Notes: generated by a model from the sequence alone, not told the origin. A stretch of 16,582 nt of DNA from an uncultured Atopobium sp. (GCA_937926845.1 CALBBS010000250.1:1-16582); one strand, 5' to 3'. Positions 1 to 7,399 are shown, numbered from the stretch's first letter. Translations and numbers: made by a program.

Positions 1-1441
1 TGTCGTAACCCTGAGGCAGCGTGGAAATGTACTCGTGAATTGAAGCCTTTTTGCACGCCTCAACAATCTCTTCATCCGTTGCATCAAGCTTTGCAATGCG
101 GAGATTGTTCTTAATGGAATCGTGATACAGATGCGTATCCTGCGTCATATAGCTCTCAAGATCGCGCAGGTTAGAGGTATTAACCTGCTCCAAAGGGGTT
201 CCAGAAATTTCAATGGCACCAGGTGTTGCTGGCCAGAAACGCATCAAGAGTTTTAGCAGCGTAGACTTGCCTGAGCCGCTCTTTCCCACAATTCCCACAA
301 TCTTATCGGTAGGAATATCCACAGAAATGTTGTCCAGAATCTGCTCGTTATCATATGCAAATGAAAGCTCAGATACACGCACGCCCTCATATGAGATGTC
401 TTTTTGGTCTACTACGTCTTCAACCAGGGGTTTCTCGTCCAGAATATCCAAAACACGATTACCCGCAGCAAACGTACTGGTCAGAGTTGTACCAAGTGCT
501 GCCAAAGCCACAACAGGCCCAAACGAACTCATCAATGCAATGGTGACAATGAAAGCTTCATTCATAAGAATCTGCTGGTGATAGGCCAGGTAGAACGAAC
601 TAAAGAACATGACTAGCGTTGCGGCAAGAATAACCGTTGAGGTGACCGCATCGTTGACACCAAATGCCTTCTTAACCGCCTGTTGTCTGTCACTTAACTG
701 GTCAGCTAACTGACTTGTTTTCTCAATCATCTGTGCACCGGTGTTGTATTGCAGAATCTCGTCAAGACCGCGCAGGTTATCAAGGGTAACCGTAGAAAGC
801 TTACCAGCAAGATCCCTTGCCTCAGCAGAGTCTTGCTCGGATCGTTTAGACATGGCAAGCGGAATTACCACGCCAACTACCAGGTAAGAAATAAGTGCAA
901 TAACACCCAAAATCCAGTTGGTGCTGCCAACAATAAAGCACACCATAGCAATGCAGAACACAACCGCAATGCAGATAGGCGAAATAGTGTGTGCGTAGAA
1001 AACCTCAAGCAGCTCAATGTCTGAGGTAATGACGCTCATCAGGTTGCCCTTATTTTTGACCTCGAGCTTTGCAGGGGCAAGCTTTCTGAGCGCCGTAAAC
1101 ACACGGTCTCTAATAAGCGCAAGCAGTTTAAACGCAATAAAGTGGTTGCATTCCTGCTCGGCATAGCGCAGCAGACCGCGGATTAGGGCAAACAAAAGCA
1201 TGCCACCAAAAAGCAGCGCCATAGAAGAAGATGAAGCGAAGCCCATAGCACTGAGCAGCGCATATGCCCCAAAAATGCTGATGAACGTGGCGGCAAGGTT
1301 GCCCAACACACCCATCAAAATTGCAAGTATCATAAAGCCAGCCAGCGGACGAACCAGCCCCACCAGTCTCAGCATAATAGTGAGCGCACTACGGCGAGAA
1401 GTACGTGCAGTTGTGGCGCTGTTCTTAACTTCTGTCTTCAT
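1..1441 (-). CDS. ABC exporter half-transporter, CydC/CydD-like (C-terminus cut by window edge)
   Basis: Type IV ABC exporter half-molecule, a membrane domain fused to an ATPase domain, reading leftward off the window. 480 residues are visible. ATG at 1441-1439 overlaps the TAA of the upstream gene by one base (TAATG), so the two are translationally coupled and probably form a heterodimer. An N-terminal basic stretch is followed by hydrophobic segments over roughly residues 20-300. The nucleotide-binding domain then shows Walker A GKSGSGKST at 386-394 and a Q-loop (MTQD) near 433. The visible end (LPQGYD) is where this family leads into the LSGGQ signature, so signature, Walker B and H-loop should lie just outside. 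Family knowledge: CydDC exports thiols such as cysteine and glutathione in support of cytochrome bd. No cydAB is in view, so the substrate is not fixed and a peptide or drug exporter is possible. Confidence 0.85.
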   Translation of the reverse strand, partial: MKTEVKNSATTARTSRRSALTIMLRLVGLVRPLAGFMILAILMGVLGNLAATFISIFGAYALLSAMGFASSSSMALLFGGMLLFALIRGLLRYAEQECNHFIAFKLLALIRDRVFTALRKLAPAKLEVKNKGNLMSVITSDIELLEVFYAHTISPICIAVVFCIAMVCFIVGSTNWILGVIALISYLVVGVVIPLAMSKRSEQDSAEARDLAGKLSTVTLDNLRGLDEILQYNTGAQMIEKTSQLADQLSDRQQAVKKAFGVNDAVTSTVILAATLVMFFSSFYLAYHQQILMNEAFIVTIALMSSFGPVVALAALGTTLTSTFAAGNRVLDILDEKPLVEDVVDQKDISYEGVRVSELSFAYDNEQILDNISVDIPTDKIVGIVGKSGSGKSTLLKLLMRFWPATPGAIEISGTPLEQVNTSNLRDLESYMTQDTHLYHDSIKNNLRIAKLDATDEEIVEACKKASIHEYISTLPQGYD

Positions 1442-3177
1442 TACGCCTCAACTCCTTTCACATAATTCTCAAGCTCGCTCTGGGCCTGTGTCATTCGTTT
1501 GTACTCGTCATTTGTTGCAAGCAACTCTTGGTGCGTACCGCTTCCAACAATGCGACCATGCTGCATAACAACGATTTGATCAGCATTTTTAACGTTTACC
1601 AAGCGATGGGAAATTACCAGCACCATCTTTGTCTGAGCAAGCTGGTGAACCTGCTGCATAATAACGTCTTCACTCTCAACATCAATATTTGAAGTAGCTT
1701 CATCAAAGATGTACATCTGGCTATTATGAAGCAGGGCTCTGGCCAGTGCTAATCTCTGACGCTGACCACCAGACAAGTTGGAGCCCTTCTCGGCAACTGG
1801 CGCGTCAAGTCCACCCAAAGACTTTACGAACTCAGCAAGATTGACCTGTTCAAGGGCGTGCCAGAGCTGTTCTTCAGTTGCCTCTGGATTACCCATGGCA
1901 AGGTTAGAGCGAACGCTTCCCATAAAGAGATGTGCCTGATGACCAATATACGTAACGTTTTGAAGCAAATTATGGTCAGAAATGTCAGACAAACTGGTAT
2001 TTCCAAACAGAACATCGCCAGAATACGAGCGGAGTTTTCCGGTCAGAAGTGCTGCAATTGTTGATTTACCGCAGCCTGACTCTCCTACTAGCGCATTCAG
2101 GGAGTTAGCGCGCATTCCAAAAGAAACATTCACCAAGACGGGTTTCTCGCCATCATAGGAGAAAGAAACGTTGCGCAAAGCGACATCACTAGAAGCTGGA
2201 ACGGTCTTGGTACCCTGCTCTCGAACAGGCATATCAAGCAGGTCAAAAATCTTGTCCGACGCTGCCATACCGTTCATGGCAATGTGAAAATAACTACCCA
2301 AAAGACGCATGGGCAGGAAGAACTCAGCCGAAATCAAAATGACAAAGACACCTTCCCACATAACGAGGAGCTGGTCATTTACCTGCTGAATTGCAAGAAT
2401 TGTACCAAGCGCGCTTCCACCAAATGCAACCACGTCCATCACGGTGATGGAGTTGAGCTGCATGGTTAGAACCTTCATGGTAATACGTCTAAAGTGCTCG
2501 GCTTCCTCGTTCATCTGCTTATGTTTAAAACCATCAGCCTTGTAAATCTTTGCTGTGGTCAGACCCTGCAGGTTCTCCAAAAACGTATCGCCAAGCTGCG
2601 TATACTGGCCCCAATACTTAGACAAAAGCTTCTTTGCAAACTTCTGGATAAGAACGATAGTCATTGGAATGAGCGGTACAAATACCAGCAAAACAATGCC
2701 AACTACCGGACTAATAAGGAGCAAAACAAGAAAAAGTGTGAGCGGAGCCAAAACAGCATAGAAAAACTGAGGTAGATACTGTGCAAAATAGGTTTCTAGC
2801 TGATCTACTCCTTCAACTGCCAGCTGAACAATCTCACTAGTCGCATATGAATTTTTATACGAGGGACCAAACTCTAAAAGCTTCTGATAGATTTTCTCGC
2901 GAAGGGTCTTTTTAACCCTTTTTGCTGCATAAAAGCTTGTCTTGTGCTGAGCAAGTTTGCAGAAATACCTAATCACAATAGCAATAAGGCAGAGTGCAAT
3001 AAACACCAACTGCTCTTCGAGGACAAAATAATCCATGAATAGGGCTTGTATCATTCTTGCCAGAGAATACATAAATACAATATTGGCAAGCAGCGCAATC
3101 CACTGGTAAAGCACGGTCAAGCCAATGTATTTTTTACTCTCCTCAATAAGCGCAATGAGGCGTTTGTTAATCATCAT
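1441..3177 (-). CDS. ABC exporter half-transporter, CydD/CydC-like, first gene of the coupled pair
   Basis: Complete 578-residue ABC transporter with fused membrane and ATPase domains, a usual length for CydC/CydD-type proteins. Membrane segments lie at about 19-45, 50-72, 135-180, 245-265 and 275-300. The ATPase domain has Walker A GESGCGKST at 365-373, a Q at 414 in the Q-loop position, signature LSGGQ at 468-472, Walker B MYIFDE at 488-493 and H524 in the switch loop, so it should be catalytically competent. It reads directly into the second half-transporter through a 1-base stop/start overlap, which supports a heterodimeric exporter. The start is ATG at 3177; an in-frame ATG at 3174 is equally possible, and the ribosome-binding site is weak (AGAGAAG). 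A 144-bp gap upstream carries dyad symmetry, and a weak terminator separates it from the acetyltransferase gene. The substrate is unknown. Confidence 0.88.
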   Translation of the reverse strand: MMINKRLIALIEESKKYIGLTVLYQWIALLANIVFMYSLARMIQALFMDYFVLEEQLVFIALCLIAIVIRYFCKLAQHKTSFYAAKRVKKTLREKIYQKLLEFGPSYKNSYATSEIVQLAVEGVDQLETYFAQYLPQFFYAVLAPLTLFLVLLLISPVVGIVLLVFVPLIPMTIVLIQKFAKKLLSKYWGQYTQLGDTFLENLQGLTTAKIYKADGFKHKQMNEEAEHFRRITMKVLTMQLNSITVMDVVAFGGSALGTILAIQQVNDQLLVMWEGVFVILISAEFFLPMRLLGSYFHIAMNGMAASDKIFDLLDMPVREQGTKTVPASSDVALRNVSFSYDGEKPVLVNVSFGMRANSLNALVGESGCGKSTIAALLTGKLRSYSGDVLFGNTSLSDISDHNLLQNVTYIGHQAHLFMGSVRSNLAMGNPEATEEQLWHALEQVNLAEFVKSLGGLDAPVAEKGSNLSGGQRQRLALARALLHNSQMYIFDEATSNIDVESEDVIMQQVHQLAQTKMVLVISHRLVNVKNADQIVVMQHGRIVGSGTHQELLATNDEYKRMTQAQSELENYVKGVEA

Positions 3178-3213
3178 ATAAAACTTCTCTCGCTTTTCTT
3201 ACAAGCAGAATCT

Positions 3214-3285
3214 TTAGTCCACTAACTGTTTCATTTACTTTACATGTAGTTTTGTCGTTGCATATACGAGTTTGCCTTATGCAAC
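3214..3285 (-). promoter_or_regulatory. Dyads upstream of the ABC exporter pair
   Basis: A perfect inverted repeat GTTGCATA (3257-3264) / TATGCAAC (3278-3285) with a 13-base spacer lies about 80 bp upstream of the exporter start. A second small dyad, TTAGT-CC-ACTAA (3214-3225), lies nearer the start codon. I found no convincing -35/-10 pair. Both could be operator sites for the exporter operon, or the first could form an RNA hairpin in its leader. Function is inferred from position only. Confidence 0.35.
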
Positions 3286-3289
3286 ATTT

Positions 3290-3328
3290 AAAAACAACAT
3301 ACAAAATAGCGAGAACAACTGCTATTTT
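3290..3328 (-). terminator. Weak intrinsic terminator after the acetyltransferase gene
   Basis: On the minus strand the stop codon of the acetyltransferase gene lies inside the first arm of a perfect 8-bp inverted repeat, AAAATAGC (3328-3321) and GCTATTTT (3310-3303), separated by 10 bases and followed by T-rich sequence down to about 3290. The stem is AT-rich with only two G-C pairs, so termination may be partial and some read-through into the ABC genes is plausible. Confidence 0.4.
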
Positions 3329-3870
3329 TGAACACGTTCCCAGTCTGCTTTTGTAAGCATGGAGATGCCAAACTGCTCTTCTTTGCCTGTATATTTATTT
3401 AAGTCAGTAAAAATTCCCGTCTCCGTAAAGCCGCACTTACGAGCCACGGAAGCAGACTTCTTATTGCGTTCAAGATATCTAATAATCACCTGATCAACAC
3501 CATACTCTTCAAATGCATATGCACTAAGAGCTTGAGCGCCCTCAGGTGCCAATCCTTGTCCCCAATAAGGACGACCAATCCAATAGCCAATTTCTGCCTG
3601 ATGCAACTGCTTTGAGAAATCCTTTGGATCAGGAATTTCTTCAAAATCCAACGACATTGAGCCAATTATGTGACCGGTCCTCATGTCTTTTACGGCATAA
3701 CAGGACTTATCGGACAGCACGTTTGCAAGAACCTGCTTGGAATCTTCTAAAGTTTTGTGAGGTTCCCATCCACAAAGTGGACCAATTTCTGGATCTTTTG
3801 CTAGTTCATAAAGCTCATCCGCGTCAGATGCATGCCATGGAATAAGAAACAATCTCTTAGTGGTAATCAT
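3322..3870 (-). CDS. GNAT-family N-acetyltransferase, RimJ/RimL-like
   Basis: A 182-residue GNAT acetyltransferase of the RimJ/RimL (Acetyltransf_3) type, which transfers acetyl from acetyl-CoA to protein N-termini or small-molecule amines. The N-terminal pattern TTKRLFLIPW is typical of the group. Motif A is clear at 92-111, with IGYWIGRPYWGQGLAPEG containing the G-Q-G-L-A pyrophosphate loop, followed by the conserved N-x-x-S-x-x-V-x-x-K-x-G-F segment at 136-148. The frame stays open upstream to 3972, but I chose ATG at 3870: AAGGAG lies 6 bases before it and the family consensus begins there. The extra 34 upstream residues are Lys/Arg-rich and unlike the family. It is divergent from the HIRAN gene; the gap holds an 18-bp dyad that may regulate one or both. 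The substrate cannot be told from sequence. Confidence 0.87.
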   Translation of the reverse strand: MITTKRLFLIPWHASDADELYELAKDPEIGPLCGWEPHKTLEDSKQVLANVLSDKSCYAVKDMRTGHIIGSMSLDFEEIPDPKDFSKQLHQAEIGYWIGRPYWGQGLAPEGAQALSAYAFEEYGVDQVIIRYLERNKKSASVARKCGFTETGIFTDLNKYTGKEEQFGISMLTKADWERVQK

Positions 3871-3933
3871 CCAAACTCCTTTTGAAACTCTTTGTCTCTG
3901 TCTCTTACTGTTTTGTCTTTCAGTTATTTTTAC

Positions 3934-3951
3934 TGTCCAATCTGTTGGACA
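3934..3951. promoter_or_regulatory. 18-bp dyad TGTCCA-N6-TGGACA between divergent genes
   Basis: Perfect dyad with 7-bp arms, TGTCCAATCTGTTGGACA, in the 135-bp divergent region between the acetyltransferase and HIRAN genes. On the plus strand the right arm TGGACA could double as a -35 box, with CATATT 18 bases downstream (3970-3975) as -10, placing a start near 3982, just before the HIRAN ribosome-binding site TAAGGAGG. That arrangement suits an operator for a repressor. The same arms and spacing recur at 5393-5410. Confidence 0.45.
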
Positions 3952-4005
3952 CTCATTCTTTAACAAATCCATATTCTATTCTCAACATCTTCTAAGGAGG
4001 CTCTT

Positions 4006-4329
4006 ATGTACAGTCCTACAAAGCTTGTTGATTCCTTTGTTATTTCCGGTCTTCCCTACTACGACGCTCCTCTTATTTTTGATCAACTTAAACTTGGTTC
4101 AGATTTGATCATTGTTCCTGAACGCGATAACCCTTACGACCCAGAGGCTCTTGCTCTGTACTCTAATGACCACAAGCTGGGCTTTATTCCTAGAGAAAGC
4201 AATTCTCTCTGGAGTACTTTGCTCTTCTATGGACATCAAAACATTGTTACCTGCAAGATTACGCAACTCAGTGATCACCATGGTCATCTTCTTGTTAAAG
4301 CAGGCCTTTACGTCATTGATGCTCGCTAA
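4006..4329 (+). CDS. Stand-alone HIRAN-domain protein
   Basis: A 107-residue protein that is essentially one HIRAN domain. Visible signature: ISGLPYYDA near 13-21, LxLGSDLIIVPERDNPYDPEALALY at 28-52 and LGFIPR at 58-63, the usual G-x2-hydrophobic, E-x-DNPYDP-x-A and G-[FY]-[IV]-P-[RK] blocks. In eukaryotic HLTF/Rad5 helicases the domain binds 3' DNA ends at stalled forks. Small bacterial stand-alone versions are common but poorly characterised, so a nucleic-acid or damage-linked role is only inferred. A strong TAAGGAGG site precedes the ATG. It is the only plus-strand gene left of 7.8 kb, divergent from the acetyltransferase and convergent with the WYL regulator 35 bp away, with no clear terminator hairpin between them. 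Confidence 0.85.
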   Translation: MYSPTKLVDSFVISGLPYYDAPLIFDQLKLGSDLIIVPERDNPYDPEALALYSNDHKLGFIPRESNSLWSTLLFYGHQNIVTCKITQLSDHHGHLLVKAGLYVIDAR

Positions 4330-4364
4330 TTGATAAACGTAAACCTGCCCTTTGGCCTACTGAG

Positions 4365-5357
4365 CTAGTCCTCTTTCTGTGATTGGTAGCTCTGAAGAAT
4401 CCCGCACAGATACTCTTGATATTTCTGTCTGGTCTTCTTTGGAGCTACCAGTTCTATATCTGTTCCAAAGGTTGCAAGCCAGCCGTAAAACGTTGGAGCT
4501 TCCATTACAGAAACATGCACGTCAGCTGTACTTCCATCAGAACTTGGATTATTCAAAATAATGTTCTTGCCAAAGCGGTCATACACTGAGCACATTACGC
4601 GCTCATTAACACGAAGTGTGACCTCAACAACCTCGCCCGAGTACATGCCAAAGACGCGCTCTTGATACTTGTCTATATCAAACTGCTTGATCTGCTCGTT
4701 AACCGTGGCGTCAGCATCAGAGACCTCAAGTCTAAACATGCGGTCCACGCGATAATTGACAAAGTTTTGATGCTTATCATTCCACACAATAAGATAGTAA
4801 AAATCATCAATATACGTAAGTTGAACAGGCGTTTCTTCTCTTACGGGAAGCTCTTCAATAACCTTATCTTTAAAGCCTTTCTTACGGTACTTAAACGAGA
4901 CCTTTTTCTTCTGCAAAAGAGCCGTTTGAATAGCATTAAGCGCATAAAACACAGACTCATTTTGCGACTTAATACGACCCTCAACATGGATACGCTTCTT
5001 GAGCGTATCAGAGGTAGACTTCCCACCCAGCTCTCCAATAAGGCTCACCAGGTTATTTGCTTTGCACTCTGTCAAAAACTTTGACGACTGCACAGCATCT
5101 GCCATCAACATGAGCTCTTCAGCCTGAAACTTCCTGGTTGCCAGACCGTATTCAACAGGATGGCGCTGGTAAGACTGAATGTCGTAGCCAAAATTCTGCA
5201 GAGATTTGATGTCATCGTAGAGTGTTTTACGTTCCACGCTCAGACCACGCTCTGCCAGCTTTTCAATAAGCTGAGGTGTGCTCAGACCATGGTCATCATC
5301 AGTTTCTTCCTCAAAAATTTTTACAAGATGCAAGCAGCGGGTCTTCTCGCTTGGCAT
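4365..5357 (-). CDS. WYL-domain transcriptional regulator with N-terminal winged HTH
   Basis: A 330-residue DNA-binding regulator of the DeoR/YafY-like WYL family. Residues 5-63 form the winged helix-turn-helix (STPQLIEKLAERG, then KTLYDDIKSLQNFGYDI). Residues about 135-212 are the WYL domain, with the region around DDFYYLIVW (184-192) and the family's NYRVDRM ligand-binding segment (201-207). The C-terminal extension (about 240-322) matches the WCX region. WYL domains are thought to sense nucleic acid or nucleotide-like ligands; members include PafB/PafC and many defence-island regulators. The frame is open to 5489, one base after the upstream stop, but that stretch runs through a strong terminator hairpin. 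GGAGG at 5362-5366 and the conserved start of the HTH favour ATG at 5357. The dyad TGTCCA-N6-TGGACA 36 bp upstream is a candidate autoregulatory site. Confidence 0.87.
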   Translation of the reverse strand: MPSEKTRCLHLVKIFEEETDDDHGLSTPQLIEKLAERGLSVERKTLYDDIKSLQNFGYDIQSYQRHPVEYGLATRKFQAEELMLMADAVQSSKFLTECKANNLVSLIGELGGKSTSDTLKKRIHVEGRIKSQNESVFYALNAIQTALLQKKKVSFKYRKKGFKDKVIEELPVREETPVQLTYIDDFYYLIVWNDKHQNFVNYRVDRMFRLEVSDADATVNEQIKQFDIDKYQERVFGMYSGEVVEVTLRVNERVMCSVYDRFGKNIILNNPSSDGSTADVHVSVMEAPTFYGWLATFGTDIELVAPKKTRQKYQEYLCGILQSYQSQKED

Positions 5358-5382
5358 ACTGCCTCCGAAGTCTAGCTCCAAT

Positions 5383-5415
5383 AAAAAACTCCTGTCCATT
5401 TTAGTGGACAGGAGT
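5383..5415 (-). terminator. Intrinsic terminator of the MetE-like gene, containing a TGTCCA-N6-TGGACA dyad
   Basis: A perfect 11-bp inverted repeat, ACTCCTGTCCA (5388-5398) and TGGACAGGAGT (5405-5415), with a 6-base loop. Read on the minus strand it is followed by a run of T (5388-5383). It lies about 75 bases after the stop of the MetE-like gene and 26-31 bases before the WYL start. The inner 18 bases (5393-5410) have the same arms and spacing as the dyad at 3934-3951, so the element could serve both as RNA terminator and DNA operator. Being so close to the WYL ribosome-binding site, it could also attenuate WYL expression. Confidence 0.8.
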
Positions 5416-5489
5416 CGAGAAGAACGTATGGTCAGAAACTCTTCGGTAAACGGCATGTAAGTCGCAGACAAACCGTTACCAACTAACAT

Positions 5490-6617
5490 TTAACCCCAAA
5501 CTTCTTCAGCAATTTCTTTAACAAGCGCAATCTTTGCCCACTGCTCATCTTCGGTGAGCTTGTTACCAATCTCGCAGCTTGCAAAGCCGCACTGAGGAGA
5601 AAGGCAGAGGTTCTCCAGAGGTACGTACTGAGCTGCCTCATGAATACGCTCAATAACCTTGGCTTTCTCTTCCAGCTGGGCGTGCTTGGTGGTGATCAGA
5701 CCAAGCACAACTTTTTTACCAGCTGGAACAGAAGCCAGGGGCTCAAAGCCACCGGAGCGATGATCATCAAATTCTAAGAAGAACGCATTTACGTGCTCTT
5801 GAGCAAGAAGAGCATCGGCCACATCGTCATAGCCACCCTCGCAAGCCCAGGTACTATGGAAGTTGCCACGACAAACGTGCGTGTTAATAGTCAAGTCAGC
5901 TGGAGCTGCATCAAGAACGCGGTTATTAATCTCCAAGAGCAGTGCTTTAATCCTCTTAAGACCCTCGTGGTCAGCGCCAAAGAAAAGCTCTGCACGAGGG
6001 TCAACCAGCACACCCCATGAGCAGTCATCAAGCTGAAGATTACGACAGCCTGCAGCATATATCTGCTTAATAAACGCACCGTAGCCAGCAACAATATCTT
6101 CAAGAAGGTCCTGGTCGTTGGCATAGTACTTGTTAGTCTGCTCGCGATTCATAGGCATAATGAACTGCTCAATAAACTGCGCAGGTGCAGGAATAGTAAG
6201 CTTGGCGGCGGTAGTCTCGTCCTCAAACTGCTGAACAAAGCGGAAGTGCTCTATAAAGGGATGCTCTTTGGTGAGCTCCACTTTTCCTACAAGGAAGGTG
6301 TCATCAATCTTTGCAGTCTCATCGTGGAAAGGAAGTCCCGTATTAGTTGGCGCATGGCCAATACCTTCAAACGCCCACATAAAATCGAGGTGCCACGTTG
6401 CACGCCTAAACTCACCGTCAGTAATGACTTTAAGGCCCGCCTGCTTCTCCTTTTGGATAAGCTCTGTAATAGCTTTGTCCTCTACTTGCTTGAGCTCATG
6501 TGCATCAATCTGACCTTTTTCAAACTGAATACGAGCTTGCTTAAGATTTTCTGGACGAAGAAAGCTTCCAACAACATCAAAGCGATGTGGAGTAGTTTTA
6601 TCATTTTTGATTGCCAC
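5490..6617 (-). CDS. MetE-like methyltransferase, YxjG/YxjH type (C-terminal catalytic domain of cobalamin-independent methionine synthase)
   Basis: A 375-residue protein of the short MetE-related family exemplified by Bacillus YxjG/YxjH, half the length of full MetE. It carries the zinc-binding catalytic barrel that methylates homocysteine to methionine. The ligand set is complete: H247 and C249 (INTHVCRGN), E282 (FLEFDD) and C343 (LSPQCGF). The N-terminal segment VVGSFLRP (15-22) and TDGEFRR (66-72) also match the family. It lacks the N-terminal MetE half that helps bind polyglutamyl folate, so the methyl donor may differ. The start is GTG at 6617 with AAGGGG 5 bases upstream; no in-frame ATG fits better. 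A candidate promoter sits 32 bp upstream and a strong terminator follows, so it looks like a single transcription unit. The predicted leader is only about 25 bases, leaving no room for an S-box or T-box. Confidence 0.88.
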   Translation of the reverse strand: MAIKNDKTTPHRFDVVGSFLRPENLKQARIQFEKGQIDAHELKQVEDKAITELIQKEKQAGLKVITDGEFRRATWHLDFMWAFEGIGHAPTNTGLPFHDETAKIDDTFLVGKVELTKEHPFIEHFRFVQQFEDETTAAKLTIPAPAQFIEQFIMPMNREQTNKYYANDQDLLEDIVAGYGAFIKQIYAAGCRNLQLDDCSWGVLVDPRAELFFGADHEGLKRIKALLLEINNRVLDAAPADLTINTHVCRGNFHSTWACEGGYDDVADALLAQEHVNAFFLEFDDHRSGGFEPLASVPAGKKVVLGLITTKHAQLEEKAKVIERIHEAAQYVPLENLCLSPQCGFASCEIGNKLTEDEQWAKIALVKEIAEEVWG

Positions 6618-6648
6618 AATGACCCCTTAGAACTGCTTACAAGAAAAC

Positions 6649-6677
6649 AGTATGACAATCAAAACTTTACTTGTGAA
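6649..6677 (-). promoter_or_regulatory. Candidate promoter of the MetE-like gene with overlapping dyad
   Basis: On the minus strand TTCACA (6677-6672, five of six bases to the -35 consensus) is separated by 17 bases from CATACT (6654-6649, four of six). Transcription would start near 6642, about 25 bases before the GTG. An imperfect dyad TACTTGT-GAAAT-ACAAATA (6668-6686) overlaps the -35 box and could be an operator. Recognised by eye only. Confidence 0.45.
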
Positions 6678-6718
6678 ATACAAATACTTAACTAATCCAT
6701 ATAGCTAAAAACTATATC

Positions 6719-7363
6719 TTAACGTTCACCGTTCCACTCATCTAAGAACTGGTTAACATACTCACGCATGTACTTCTCGCGAGCTTTTCCTAGCTCTTTG
6801 CCACTGCGCGTATTCATCATGTCTGCCAGTAAAAAGAGTTTCTCGTAAAAGTGGTTAAGCGACGTTGATTTGTGTGAGTGATACTCCTCGCCGCTCATAG
6901 TAAGGGTCGGTGGCTCATCTGGGTCATACATACCACGACCGTGACTTCCGCCATAAGCAAAGGCGCGTGCGATGCCAACAGCACCAAGCGCGTCCAGACG
7001 ATCTGCGTCTTGAACACACATACCCTCAAGCGTTGAAGGAACTACCGAGTCTGTTCCCGAGAAAGAAACCTCATCGATTGCGGTACAAATTACCTGGATA
7101 GTTTCCTCGTCGACAGCATGCTGGCGCAGAAAACCAACGGCACGATCTTTGTGTTCATGCGTCTCTGGAGAAAGCTTGATGTCATCAACATCGTGCAAAA
7201 GCGCAGCAAGGGCAACAATCTCTTGATTTGCCCCCTCCTCTTGCGCAATTCTTACTGCCATTTTGTACACACGCAACGTGTGGAAGTAATCGTGGCCACT
7301 AAAATCTGTGGAGAAGACCTCTTTTACAAAATCCAAAGCGTCATCGATAATTTTTGAGTCCAT
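6719..7363 (-). CDS. HD-domain phosphohydrolase
   Basis: A 214-residue soluble metal-dependent phosphohydrolase of the HD superfamily (YedJ/PF01966-like). The ligand pattern is intact: HDYFHTLRV at 24-32, HD at 57-58 (ALLHDVDD) and QDADRLDALG at 118-127, where the aspartate completes the H-HD-D set. The following IARAFAYGG and GRGMYDP, and the C-terminal NHFYEKL...LADMMNT...G block, are also characteristic of this subgroup. Substrates are probably nucleotides or other phosphates and are not identifiable here. The start is uncertain: ATG at 7363 fits family length but its GGGGAG lies only 2 bases away, while an in-frame GTG at 7399 would add 12 residues but has no evident ribosome-binding site. 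A TACAAT -10-like hexamer occurs at 7420-7415 with no clear -35. The downstream MetE-like gene has its own promoter candidate. Confidence 0.85.
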   Translation of the reverse strand: MDSKIIDDALDFVKEVFSTDFSGHDYFHTLRVYKMAVRIAQEEGANQEIVALAALLHDVDDIKLSPETHEHKDRAVGFLRQHAVDEETIQVICTAIDEVSFSGTDSVVPSTLEGMCVQDADRLDALGAVGIARAFAYGGSHGRGMYDPDEPPTLTMSGEEYHSHKSTSLNHFYEKLFLLADMMNTRSGKELGKAREKYMREYVNQFLDEWNGER

Positions 7364-7399
7364 AACTCCCCGCTTAACACATTCAAACGTATCTCTCAC

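Noticed and set aside
213..1024. Plus-strand open frames across the ABC transporter genes (213-3845 region)
   Set aside because: They are shadows of the minus-strand transporter and acetyltransferase genes, with no motif or ribosome-binding site of their own.
3871..3972. N-terminal extension of the acetyltransferase to 3972
   Set aside because: The added residues are not family-like and would run through the divergent promoter region and its dyad, whereas ATG 3870 has a good AAGGAG site.
4330..4364. Bidirectional terminator between the convergent HIRAN and WYL genes
   Set aside because: I could not find a stem with a flanking A/T run in these 35 bases.
5358..5489. Longer WYL protein starting at 5489 next to the MetE-like stop
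   Set aside because: The extension translates a strong terminator hairpin and precedes the conserved HTH start; ATG 5357 has GGAGG. Kept only as an alternative.
6634..6662. TTGATT-N17-TAAGCA promoter for the MetE-like gene
   Set aside because: Its start point would fall in or after the AAGGGG ribosome-binding site. TTCACA-N17-CATACT slightly upstream fits better.
6699..6717. Inverted repeat ATATAG-N7-CTATAT after the HD gene as a terminator
   Set aside because: The stem has one G-C pair and no T run in either direction, so it is likely chance in AT-rich DNA.
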